Part shown: one piece after another, positions 26,769 to 34,771 of the stretch | Layout of the letters: each line of letters starts with the position of its first letter | Numbering within the stretch: position 1 is the stretch's first letter | Notes under the pieces: model-generated | The model's database searches: none | What the model was told of the DNA's origin: nothing | The model's input: only the letters and a program-made list of their open reading frames with translations | Translations under genes and position numbers: made by a program | From: an uncultured Lachnospiraceae bacterium | GTDB taxonomy: Bacteria; Bacillota; Clostridia; Lachnospirales; Lachnospiraceae | Reading direction: 5' to 3' | Assembly (NCBI GenBank): GCA_947565425.1 | Contig: CANOFW010000030.1 | Span: 1-37,672 of the forward strand | Length of the DNA stretch: 37,672 nt

Positions 26769-27200
26769 TACGCTGTTGTTAAGTGCAGTATTAGTATTTG
26801 TCGGAGTATTTTATACCCATTTTGCAAATGTGAGTTATTTACAAGCTGACTTTCGACAAAAGGAAGTAATTTCCTGGATGAATACCTTAGTCACAGAATA
26901 CAATGTGAGGAAGGGTATCGCAGGGAGCTTCCGATTGTGTACCTAAACAGTGAAGGTCAGAAACATAATATACCGGCATCTACTACCACGCTTATAGAAC
27001 TGCCGGGTGTAGAAATTATTCCATATGATGAAAGTTTTTCATGTTGGAAAATAGGGTTATCTCGTTGGTGTGGATTCCAACAAGAAGAAATTACAGAGTA
27101 TTCAGAGATTGAATCCTTGCCGGAGGTTCAAGAAATGCCATCATACCCATACGCAGGTTCTGTCTGTATTATAAATGGAATAATTATAGTAAAATTTTAA
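26746..27200 (+). pseudogene. Small membrane/secreted protein gene broken by a frameshift
   Basis: Frame 1 starts at 26746 with MHMMKKYSTLLLSAVLVFVG, one hydrophobic helix that may be a signal anchor, and runs through VISWMNTLVTEYNVRKG before stopping at 26946. Frame 3 then reads EEGYRRELPIVYLNSEGQ and continues to 27200. The join lies at about 26905-26915 (GTGAGGAAGGG); adding one G would merge the frames into a protein of about 151 residues. I recognise no family. It could be a pseudogene, a sequencing error or, less likely, programmed frameshifting. No good ribosome binding site precedes it. Confidence 0.55.
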
Positions 27201-27211
27201 GATTGTTTAGG

Positions 27212-27238
27212 GCTGTCAGAATCATTCTGGCAGCTTTT
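27212..27238 (+). terminator. Rho-independent terminator after the frameshifted gene
   Basis: A 10-bp stem with one wobble pairs 27212-27221 with 27225-27234 around a TCA loop, followed by TTTT. Confidence 0.8.
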
Positions 27239-27472
27239 GCAATTTATTACTAATAGTTACGTTTGTCGTGAAGAAAAAGAGAAATGTCTTGTATTGGGGA
27301 AAAGAAAATGATAGAATAATTGCAAGCAAAGAACATTCTAAGAATCTTTTTATATAACGGAGGCATGTAACTGCCTTGGTAATATCTGAATGGGTCTGTT
27401 CTAAGTCCCATATCTATGACAACGAAGAATAAGACAGACATAACAGAAGGTTATGTGGAATTCGTTGTATGA

Positions 27473-27561
27473 TGCAGAGTATTCTCTGCAAGAACTCCTT
27501 GCTTACGAACAACTGAAAAACGCAGGGAGGGAAAGCCTCTCTGCAAACAAAGAAAGAGAGG
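27473..27561 (+). promoter_or_regulatory. Structured leader of the Rpn-family gene
   Basis: Two hairpins stand in tandem: TGCAGAG/CTCTGCA (27473-27490) and GCAGGGAGG/CCTCTCTGC (27522-27544). The CCTCTC of the second can instead pair with the GAGAGG ribosome binding site near 27556-27561, which would hide it. An out-of-frame open frame starts at 27453 after AGAAGG and overlaps the gene start. The rest of the 367-nt gap holds a terminator and no clear promoter. Confidence 0.45.
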
Positions 27562-27567
27562 TTATGT

Positions 27568-28434
27568 ATGGAACAAAAATCAGTAAAATCATTGGAAGGA
27601 AAGAATGCTTTACAGATGGCATTCTCCGAAGGCTATCAGTTTAATCTGAGTGATTTCGCGTTGTTTATGTCAGTGATGAAGGTGAAAGAGGCATATGAAA
27701 ATGTGCTGAGCATTATATTAGATGAAGCAGATTTAAGATTAATGGAGGTAAAGGCAGAACAAGTCATATTGAATAAATCGGGTAAGCGGGCGATAAGGCT
27801 GGATGCGTGGGCGCAGGATGTCAGAGGCAGGCAGTTTGATATGGAGATGCAGAATGATTCCGACAGCGATGATATCCGCAGGCGTGCCCGGTTTTATCAG
27901 GGATTACTCGATACGCCTGTTTTAAAAGCGGGTAAAAGTACACGTTATAAATATCTTCCGTCTACAGTAATCATATTTATCACGCAGGAAGATATTTTTG
28001 AAAGAGATTCGGCAATCTATACGTTTAGCGAATGGTGTGAGGAAGTGGAAGGTTTACCTCTTGGTGATGGCACAAAGAAAATTTTCCTAAATATGTCCTG
28101 TTTTAATGGGAGGGAGGAATTAGTCAGCCTGTTACAGTACATGAAAAATACTACGCTGGGTAATCCTGACATTATTGTGAAAGATAAGCGTATTGAAGAA
28201 TTGGACAGAATTGTCAAGGAAGTAAAACAATCCGAAGAATGGGAGGCGGTAAAGATGAATATTCTTGAAATCGGGCTGAAACAAGGAATTGAACAAGGGA
28301 TGGCAAAAAGTCTGGTTAAAAATGTGGAATCTGCAATGAAAAATTTTGGAATTGACTTGCAGAGAGCGTGTGAAGGCTTGGGTACAACCGTAGAAGAATA
28401 TGAGCAGGCAAAAGAGAAAGACATAAACAATTAA
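27568..28434 (+). CDS. Rpn family recombination-promoting nuclease / PD-(D/E)XK 'putative transposase'
   Basis: A 288-residue protein of the PD-(D/E)XK nuclease family often annotated as putative transposase (Rpn, PF12784-like). The nuclease core is visible as D79 in IRLDAWAQD and E93-M-Q95 in FDMEMQN, giving D-x13-E-x-Q, followed by RRRARFYQGLLD. The C-terminus has a helical GLKQGIEQGMAKSLVKNVE segment typical of these proteins. The E. coli Rpn relatives cut DNA and promote recombination. Such genes are often multicopy in Lachnospiraceae. It has no IS ends that I can see and stands between gpmI and the pur genes as an accessory insertion. Confidence 0.85.
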   Translation: MEQKSVKSLEGKNALQMAFSEGYQFNLSDFALFMSVMKVKEAYENVLSIILDEADLRLMEVKAEQVILNKSGKRAIRLDAWAQDVRGRQFDMEMQNDSDSDDIRRRARFYQGLLDTPVLKAGKSTRYKYLPSTVIIFITQEDIFERDSAIYTFSEWCEEVEGLPLGDGTKKIFLNMSCFNGREELVSLLQYMKNTTLGNPDIIVKDKRIEELDRIVKEVKQSEEWEAVKMNILEIGLKQGIEQGMAKSLVKNVESAMKNFGIDLQRACEGLGTTVEEYEQAKEKDINN

Positions 28435-28476
28435 AAAGGGACAGGGCGTTTGTTGTGGGAAAGTTACGGAATTTCG

Positions 28477-28506
28477 TTGACGAATGAAAATAGCCTGTAT
28501 TATAAT
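28477..28506 (+). promoter_or_regulatory. Sigma-A promoter of purC-purF
   Basis: TTGACG (28477-28482) lies 18 nt before a perfect TATAAT (28501-28506). The predicted leader is about 60 nt. I saw no purine riboswitch or PurR box in it. Confidence 0.72.
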
Positions 28507-28574
28507 GAATCCGTATGAAAATTAAGGATATCATAATGAAATCAATGAAGTGCAATTGAGAATGGAGGATGGCG

Positions 28575-29453
28575 ATGAGTATTCAGGAATTTAAGCCGGT
28601 AAAAGAAGGTAAAGTACGTGAAGTTTATGACAATGGTGAAAGCATGATTATCGTGGCAACAGACAGAATTTCCGCTTTTGATGTAATTTTGAAAAATAAA
28701 ATTACACAAAAAGGGACAATTCTCACACAGATGTCAAAGTTTTGGTTTGATTTTACGAAGGATATCGTGCCGAATCATATGCTTTCTACGGATGTATCAG
28801 AAATGCCGGAGTTTTTCCAGAATGAGAACTTTGCTGGGAACAGCATGAAATGCCAGAAGTTAGACATGCTTCCGGTGGAATGTATTGTACGCGGTTATAT
28901 CACAGGCAGCGGCTGGGATAGTTATCAGAAGAATGGGACGGTCTGTGGTATTAAATTGCCGGAAGGACTCAAAGAATCACAGCAGTTGCCGGAGCCAATT
29001 TATACCCCGACGACGAAAGCCGATTTGGGGCTTCATGATGAGCATATCACCTTTGCGGACACGGTGGAAATTTTAGAAAAGCTTCATCCAGGAAAAGGCG
29101 AACAATATGCCCAGACGATCAAAGATTGTACGCTTAATTTATATAAGAAATGTGCGGAATACGCCAGAAGTAAGGGAATTATCATTGCCGACACGAAGTT
29201 TGAGTTCGGATTAGACGAGCATGGAAATGTTGTTCTTGGCGACGAAATGCTTACCCCGGACAGCTCCAGGTTCTGGCCGCTGGAAGGGTATGCGCCCGGG
29301 AAATCGCAGCCTTCCTTTGACAAACAGTTTGTGCGGGATTGGCTGAAGGCAAATCCAGACAGTGATTACCTTCTGCCAGACGAAGTGGTCGTTAAGACGG
29401 TAGATAAATATAAAGAGGCATATGAACTGTTGACTGGCGAGAAGTTTGCATAA
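28575..29453 (+). CDS. purC: Phosphoribosylaminoimidazole-succinocarboxamide synthase
   Basis: Joins CAIR and aspartate with ATP to form SAICAR in purine synthesis. The ATG at 28575 is six bases after GGAGG (28564-28568); the ATG at 28569 touches that site and is unlikely. The 292 residues make it the longer PurC form. Visible motifs are EGKVREVYDNG, DRISAFDV, VECIVRGYITGSGW and DTKFEFGLDEHGNVVLGDE. purF follows after 18 nt, so they are co-transcribed. Confidence 0.96.
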   Translation: MSIQEFKPVKEGKVREVYDNGESMIIVATDRISAFDVILKNKITQKGTILTQMSKFWFDFTKDIVPNHMLSTDVSEMPEFFQNENFAGNSMKCQKLDMLPVECIVRGYITGSGWDSYQKNGTVCGIKLPEGLKESQQLPEPIYTPTTKADLGLHDEHITFADTVEILEKLHPGKGEQYAQTIKDCTLNLYKKCAEYARSKGIIIADTKFEFGLDEHGNVVLGDEMLTPDSSRFWPLEGYAPGKSQPSFDKQFVRDWLKANPDSDYLLPDEVVVKTVDKYKEAYELLTGEKFA

Positions 29454-29471
29454 GATAGACCGGAGAATAAT

Positions 29472-30914
29472 ATGAACGACAGTAAGAGGAAAGATGCCGT
29501 CTTTGATAAGCTGCATGAAGAATGCGGTGTTTTTGGTATGTATGATTTCGATGGAAATGATGTGGCATCCACGATTTATTATGGTCTTTTTGCTTTGCAG
29601 CACCGCGGACAAGAGAGCTGTGGTATTGCTGTGAGTGAGACAAGCGGTCCCAGAGGAAAAGTTTCTTCTTATAAGGGGATGGGACTTGTAAATGAAGTGT
29701 TTGACGAGAAAAGTTTAGAAGCTATGCGAGGAGATATCGGTGTTGGACATGTGCGTTACTCTACAGCGGGCGCTTCTACAAGGGAAAACGCGCAGCCTCT
29801 CGTGCTCAGCTATGTGAAAGGAACGCTTGCACTTGCACATAACGGTAATCTCATCAATGCCCCTGAATTGCGCAAGGAATTAGAATATACCGGTGCGATA
29901 TTTCAGACAACCATTGATTCGGAGGTCATCGCGTATCATATAGCGAGGGAGCGACTTGTCTCTAAAACGGCAGAAGAAGCAGTGAGGCGAGCGGCAGCGA
30001 AGCTAAAAGGTGCATTTTCACTGGTTATTATGAGTCCGCGCAAGCTCATCGGGGCAAGAGACCCATTTGGCTTCAAACCTCTTTGCATTGGTAAGCGTGA
30101 TCATGCCTATATGATTGCTTCCGAGACTTGTGCGCTTGAGACAGTCGGCGCGGAATATGTGCGCGATGTGCTTCCGGGAGAAGTGGTTACGATTACGCCG
30201 GAGGGCATTGCGTCTGACACAAGCCTTTGTTTGCCCAAAGAAAAAGAGGCAAGATGCATCTTTGAATATATTTATTTTGCCAGGCCAGACAGTCATATTG
30301 ACGGTGTCAGTGTCTATGCTTCACGGATTAAGGCGGGGCGATTTTTGGCCATGGATTCGCCGGTGGAGGCGGATTTAGTAGTAGGAGTACCGGAATCAGG
30401 GAATGCGGCGGCGTTAGGATATTCCATGGAATCGGGTATCCCTTATGGTACGGCGTTTGTGAAAAATGGTTATGTGGGACGGACGTTTATTAAACCCAAG
30501 CAAAGCAGCCGTGAATCCAGTGTGAGGGTGAAATTGAACGTATTGGCAGAATCTGTGCGTGGCAAACGTGTGATTATGATAGACGATTCCATTGTCCGTG
30601 GAACGACGTCAGACCGTATTGTGCGTATGCTGCGGGATGCGGGGGCAACAGAAGTTCATGTAAGGATTTCCTCACCGCCATTTTTGTGGCCCTGCTATTT
30701 TGGCACGGATATCCCTGAGCGTGAGCAGCTCATTGCCTATCATCGGAGCGTAGACGAGATTTGTAAGGTGATAGGGGCAGACAGTTTGGGCTATCTGGAT
30801 ATCGAACGTTTGCAAGAGATGGCACAAGAGCTGCCGATTTGTAAAGGATGTTTTACTGGCGATTATCCGCTGGAGCCGCCTACAGAAGATATCAGAGGAG
30901 AATTTGAGAGATAA
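29472..30914 (+). CDS. purF: Amidophosphoribosyltransferase ([4Fe-4S] type)
   Basis: Catalyses the first committed purine step: PRPP plus glutamine to phosphoribosylamine. At 480 residues it is made as a precursor; the N-terminal nucleophile is C18 after a 17-residue propeptide (ECGVFG). The glutaminase shows LQHRGQESCGIA and HNGNLIN; the PRPP site is VIMIDDSIVRGTTS (about 367-380). C262, C408 and the C457-x2-C460 pair match the [4Fe-4S] ligands of the Bacillus-type enzyme, which makes it oxygen-sensitive. Confidence 0.97.
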   Translation: MNDSKRKDAVFDKLHEECGVFGMYDFDGNDVASTIYYGLFALQHRGQESCGIAVSETSGPRGKVSSYKGMGLVNEVFDEKSLEAMRGDIGVGHVRYSTAGASTRENAQPLVLSYVKGTLALAHNGNLINAPELRKELEYTGAIFQTTIDSEVIAYHIARERLVSKTAEEAVRRAAAKLKGAFSLVIMSPRKLIGARDPFGFKPLCIGKRDHAYMIASETCALETVGAEYVRDVLPGEVVTITPEGIASDTSLCLPKEKEARCIFEYIYFARPDSHIDGVSVYASRIKAGRFLAMDSPVEADLVVGVPESGNAAALGYSMESGIPYGTAFVKNGYVGRTFIKPKQSSRESSVRVKLNVLAESVRGKRVIMIDDSIVRGTTSDRIVRMLRDAGATEVHVRISSPPFLWPCYFGTDIPEREQLIAYHRSVDEICKVIGADSLGYLDIERLQEMAQELPICKGCFTGDYPLEPPTEDIRGEFER

Positions 30915-30928
30915 GCAGGTTGTGGTTA

Positions 30929-30998
30929 AAGAACGCCTTCGGCGTTCTTGCTGCGGGGTGCTGACATAAACAAATCAGCGCCTCGGCAATCCGCCGAG
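30929..30998 (+). terminator. Two hairpins in the purF-purB gap
   Basis: A perfect 9-bp stem AAGAACGCC/GGCGTTCTT with a TTC loop (30929-30949) is followed by CTCGGC/GCCGAG (30982-30998), just before the purB ribosome binding site. No T-run follows either, so they may moderate rather than end transcription into purB. Confidence 0.5.
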
Positions 30999-31015
30999 AG
31001 AGAAAGGAGAAAGTT

Positions 31016-32467
31016 ATGTCAACAGATAGATACAATAGCCCATTGTCCGAGCGGTACGCGAGTAAGGAAATGCAGTATATTTTTTCGCCGGATATGAAAT
31101 TTAGTACCTGGAGGAAATTATGGATTGCCCTGGCAGAGACGGAGATGGAGCTTGGATTAAGCGAAAATGGAAAGCCTGTGATAACGCAGGAACAGATTGA
31201 TGAGCTGAAAAGCCATGTAGATGATATTAACTATGATGTGGCAAAAGAGCGGGAGAAATTGGTGCGCCATGATGTTATGAGCCATGTGTATGCCTATGGG
31301 CAGCAGTGTCCCAAGGCGGCAGGCATTATCCATTTGGGGGCAACCTCTTGTTATGTGGGCGACAACACAGATATCATTGTCATGGATGAGGCGTTAAAAT
31401 TGGTGCGCAGGAAATTGGTAAATGTGATAGCGGAATTGGCAAAGTTTGCAGATACGTACAAGGATTTGCCCACGCTGGCATTTACGCATTTTCAGCCGGC
31501 GCAACCGACTACGGTAGGTAAACGCGCTACCTTGTGGTTACAAGAATTTCTCATGGATCTGGAAGATTTGGAATATGTATTGGGCAGCTTAAAGCTTTTG
31601 GGTTCTAAGGGAACGACTGGTACACAGGCAAGTTTCCAAGAATTGTTTGCTGGGGATCAGGAGACAATTGATAAGATAGATCCCATGATTGCTGGCAAGA
31701 TGGGTTTTGCAGAGTGTTATGCAGTGTCTGGCCAGACGTATTCCAGAAAGGTAGATACCAGGGTATTAAATGTGCTTGCAGGTATTGCGGCAAGCGCACA
31801 TAAGATGTCAAATGACATTCGCCTGTTACAGCATTTGAAGGAAGTGGAAGAACCGTTTGAAAAGAATCAGATTGGCTCTTCCGCAATGGCGTATAAGCGC
31901 AATCCTATGCGCAGTGAGCGTATCGCCTCTTTAGCGCGTTATGTGTTGGTGGATGCTTTAAATCCAGCCATTACTTCCGCTACACAGTGGTTCGAGCGCA
32001 CGCTGGATGATTCTGCAAATAAACGGCTTTCGATTCCAGAAGGTTTTCTGGCGGTTGACGGCATCTTGGATTTATGTCTCAATGTTGTGGATGGGCTCGT
32101 TGTCTATGACAAGGTAATCCGTAAACATATGATGGCGGAATTGCCGTTTATGGCGACGGAGAATATTATGATGGATGCCGTGAAAAACGGCGGCAACCGC
32201 CAGGAAATGCATGAGAAAATCCGTCAGCTCTCCATGGAGGCAGGGAAAAACGTCAAGGTAGAAGGGAAGGACAACAATTTGCTGCAACTGATTGCAGAAG
32301 ACCCATCCTTCAATCTCACGCTGCAAGAATTGGAAAAATCTATGGAGCCCTCGAAATATGTAGGACGCGCGCCCATACAGGTCGAGAAGTTCTTGGCGCA
32401 GGCAGTCAAGCCGGTATTGGAAAAGAATCAGGATATTCTGGGAATGACGGCGGAGATAAATGTGTAG
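31016..32467 (+). CDS. purB: Adenylosuccinate lyase, long animal-like form
   Basis: Cleaves SAICAR and adenylosuccinate in purine synthesis, using the product of PurC. At 483 residues it is longer than the common bacterial form of about 430. Segments such as HDVMSHVYAYG, CPKAAGIIHLGATSCYVGDN, FTHFQPAQPTTVGKR and GSKGTTGTQASFQELF closely follow the animal ADSL pattern. The fumarase-superfamily signature is SSAMAYKRNPMRSERIA. AAAGGAG sets the start. It is 101 nt after purF. Confidence 0.96.
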   Translation: MSTDRYNSPLSERYASKEMQYIFSPDMKFSTWRKLWIALAETEMELGLSENGKPVITQEQIDELKSHVDDINYDVAKEREKLVRHDVMSHVYAYGQQCPKAAGIIHLGATSCYVGDNTDIIVMDEALKLVRRKLVNVIAELAKFADTYKDLPTLAFTHFQPAQPTTVGKRATLWLQEFLMDLEDLEYVLGSLKLLGSKGTTGTQASFQELFAGDQETIDKIDPMIAGKMGFAECYAVSGQTYSRKVDTRVLNVLAGIAASAHKMSNDIRLLQHLKEVEEPFEKNQIGSSAMAYKRNPMRSERIASLARYVLVDALNPAITSATQWFERTLDDSANKRLSIPEGFLAVDGILDLCLNVVDGLVVYDKVIRKHMMAELPFMATENIMMDAVKNGGNRQEMHEKIRQLSMEAGKNVKVEGKDNNLLQLIAEDPSFNLTLQELEKSMEPSKYVGRAPIQVEKFLAQAVKPVLEKNQDILGMTAEINV

Positions 32468-32528
32468 AATATGTAAAAATATGTAGAATATGATTTAATA
32501 GATGGCAGATATGGCCCAATGAGCTTAT

Positions 32529-32627
32529 AGCACGAACGTAAATTACAAGCTATAGATTCGTTCAAAAGGTTTACATTGCGAAGCAATGCAAACCTTTTGA
32601 ACGAGTGTATTTATTAGAGAGACAGTG
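32529..32627. repeat. Structured element, copy E (short form)
   Basis: A 22-bp stem with one mismatch pairs 32558-32579 with 32583-32604 around a GAA loop. Bases 32579-32604 are identical to 24858-24883 of copy D. The flanks GCACGAACGTAAATTACAAG and GAACGAGTGTATTTATTAG resemble the inverted ends of D, so E looks like a copy that lost the first two hairpins. A further fragment (AAGGTTTTTGAACGAATTTT) follows near 32629-32650. It fills much of the 326-nt purB-eno gap; no convincing eno promoter was seen, only an isolated TATACT at 32720. Confidence 0.7.
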
Positions 32628-32793
32628 ACAAGGTTTTTGAACGAATTTTATATGCCATAATTTACATTGATGTTTCAGCATCTTTTGCCACAGTAATATA
32701 ACAAAATACGAAATCAAAGTATACTCCTTTGTATAAACATCCAATTAATGCAAATACTGATAATAAAATCGCACTTCGTGAAAGGAGATTGTT

Positions 32794-34113
32794 ATGAGTT
32801 TGTGTTTGAAGATTACGGATGTCCATGCAAGGGAGATTTTAGATTCCAGAGGGAATCCCACCGTGGAAGCGGATGTGACGGTGGAGACGACCAGCACCGG
32901 TAAAAAGACTACGGGTCGCGCTGCTGTTCCGTCTGGAGCGTCTACCGGACAGTTTGAGGCTGTCGAACTTAGGGACGGTGAACCCAGGTATTTTGGTCTG
33001 GGCGTGCAGAATGCCGTGAAGCATGTCAACGACAAGATTGCAAAAGTCCTCATAGGAAAGAATGCATTGAATCAGGTAGAAATTGATCGTTGCCTGATTG
33101 CAGAGGACGGGACTGATGACAAAATCAACCTGGGCGCCAATGCCATGCTTAGTGTTTCCCTGGCAACAGCGAGAGCGGCGGCCAAGGCGATGGAGCTTCC
33201 GTTATATCAATACTTGGGCGGAACCAATGCCAAGCGAATGCCGGTGCCCATGATGAATATTTTAAATGGAGGATGCCACGCAGATAATACCGTGGACTTT
33301 CAGGAGTTTATGATTATGCCTGTGGGGGCAAAGAGCTTTCACGAGGCGCTGCGCATGTGTGCGGAAGTTTACCACAATTTGAAAAAGATTTGTGAAAAAG
33401 ACGGACTTTCCACGGCAGTGGGAGATGAAGGTGGCTTTGCACCGGATCTGCCGGATGCCGAATCTGTATTGGACTTGATTATGGAGGCAGTGAGGGCGTC
33501 GGGGTATGTGCCGGGAGAAGATTTTAAGATTGCCTTGGATGCGGCAGCGAGCGAGCTATATGATGAAAAGACGGGATTATATCACTTCCCGGGAGAGTCA
33601 AAGCTGAAAGGAGAAAAGGTTGCCCGCAATACGGAAGAAATGATTGAGTATTACGAAAGCCTGATTGGAAAATTTCCGATTATTTCGATTGAGGATGGAT
33701 TAGACGAGGAAGACTGGGATGGTTGGCAGGCAATGACGAAGCGGATAGGCGAGCGTATTCAGTTAGTCGGAGATGACTTGTTTGTGACAAACACGAAGCG
33801 TCTGGATGCCGGTATTAAGTTGCAGACGGCAAATGCTATCTTGGTAAAAGTGAACCAGATTGGCACCTTGACGGAGGCGATGGAAGCGATTGAGACAGCG
33901 CAGGGAAATGCATACCGCGCGGTGATTTCTCATCGTTCCGGCGAGACGGAAGATACCTTTATTGCAGACCTTGCCGTGGCAGTGAATGCCGGGCAGATTA
34001 AGACAGGAGCCCCTTGTCGTGCAGAGCGCACTGCGAAATACAACCAGCTTTTGCGCATTGAAGAACAGCTTGGCATTGTGGCGGAGTACAAGAATCCGTT
34101 CAACAAATTTTAG
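32794..34113 (+). CDS. eno: Enolase
   Basis: Converts 2-phosphoglycerate to phosphoenolpyruvate. 439 residues. Visible are [16 protein letters not shown], the GASTGQFEA loop, the metal site within [14 protein letters not shown] and [10 protein letters not shown], the catalytic lysine region [13 protein letters not shown] and [25 protein letters not shown] precedes the ATG. It works one step after GpmI, which is also encoded here. Confidence 0.97.
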   Translation: MSLCLKITDVHAREILDSRGNPTVEADVTVETTSTGKKTTGRAAVPSGASTGQFEAVELRDGEPRYFGLGVQNAVKHVNDKIAKVLIGKNALNQVEIDRCLIAEDGTDDKINLGANAMLSVSLATARAAAKAMELPLYQYLGGTNAKRMPVPMMNILNGGCHADNTVDFQEFMIMPVGAKSFHEALRMCAEVYHNLKKICEKDGLSTAVGDEGGFAPDLPDAESVLDLIMEAVRASGYVPGEDFKIALDAAASELYDEKTGLYHFPGESKLKGEKVARNTEEMIEYYESLIGKFPIISIEDGLDEEDWDGWQAMTKRIGERIQLVGDDLFVTNTKRLDAGIKLQTANAILVKVNQIGTLTEAMEAIETAQGNAYRAVISHRSGETEDTFIADLAVAVNAGQIKTGAPCRAERTAKYNQLLRIEEQLGIVAEYKNPFNKF

Positions 34114-34124
34114 AGATGTCCATA

Positions 34125-34165
34125 GGGAGCTGTTCCACGAATTAACTTATATGGCAACAGTTCCC
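34125..34165 (+). terminator. Stem-loop after eno
   Basis: GGGAGCTGTT (34125-34134) pairs with AACAGTTCCC (34156-34165), extended by CCA/TGG inside. It is followed by TTAAAAAAG rather than a T-run, so termination is uncertain. Two further mini-hairpins (GTTGC/GCAAC and GCAC/GTGC) follow before the secG promoter. Confidence 0.55.
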
Positions 34166-34266
34166 TTAAAAAAGAGTTGCAATGCAACAAAGAGCACGTA
34201 AGTGCAGTTTTGCGAATGGCGCGGGCTGAACTATTACAATTAGACACGGAAATTAGAATAAAAACC

Positions 34267-34295
34267 TTGAAAATTTAGCCAAGTTATGGTACGAT
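34267..34295 (+). promoter_or_regulatory. Sigma-A promoter of secG-rnr-smpB
   Basis: TTGAAA (34267-34272) lies 17 nt before TACGAT (34290-34295), and a TG one base upstream gives an extended -10. It lies 45 nt before the secG start. Confidence 0.72.
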
Positions 34296-34339
34296 AGAAA
34301 AAGTTATGAGCAGGATGAGATTCAGGAGGTAGATTTAAA

Positions 34340-34579
34340 GTGGAAGTATTGAGGATAGTATTAGTTGTAGTTTTAACTTTAATCAGTATTGCGCTGACAG
34401 TAATTGTGTTAATGCAGGAAGGTAAATCGGCGGGTCTTGGAGCGATCAGCGGTGCAGCAGATACATACTGGGGCAAGAACAAGGGACGTTCCATGGAGGG
34501 AAGGCTTGTGATGGCAACCAGAATTATGGTAGTGTTGTTCCTGGTGATTGCAGCAGTATTAAATATCGGAAGTATTTAG
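34340..34579 (+). CDS. secG: Preprotein translocase subunit SecG
   Basis: A 79-residue small membrane subunit of the SecYEG channel. It starts with GTG at 34340 after AGGAGG. Two hydrophobic helices (about residues 3-24 and 58-77) flank the conserved loop LMQEGKSAGLGAISG. The gene order eno-secG-rnr-smpB is conserved in many Firmicutes. A terminator follows at once, so part of the transcription stops before rnr. Confidence 0.95.
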   Translation: MEVLRIVLVVVLTLISIALTVIVLMQEGKSAGLGAISGAADTYWGKNKGRSMEGRLVMATRIMVVLFLVIAAVLNIGSI

Positions 34580-34587
34580 CAATCAAG

Positions 34588-34615
34588 AGACTGTCGGCGT
34601 TCGGCAGTCTTTTTT
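34588..34615 (+). terminator. Rho-independent terminator after secG
   Basis: AGACTGTCG (34588-34596) pairs with CGGCAGTCT (34602-34610) with one wobble, followed by a run of T. Confidence 0.88.
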
Positions 34616-34771
34616 ATCTTATAGGATAAAAATAATAATGCCACTCGCACAAGAGGAAACGATTACTACGCAAATGTGCTCGGCGTGTCAAAGTGTGCAA
34701 TCCCCGGAGGATTGGGAGGTTATGGGAGCCCGTGGTTTTGCCCACTTTGTTCATTATATTAGGAGAAATTT

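Noticed and set aside
27568-28434. Rpn-family gene as part of an insertion sequence
   Set aside because: No terminal inverted repeats or target duplication could be found around it; it is therefore listed as a stand-alone nuclease gene.
28507-28574. Purine riboswitch before purC
   Set aside because: The leader is only about 60 nt and has no three-way-junction core or conserved loop sequences.
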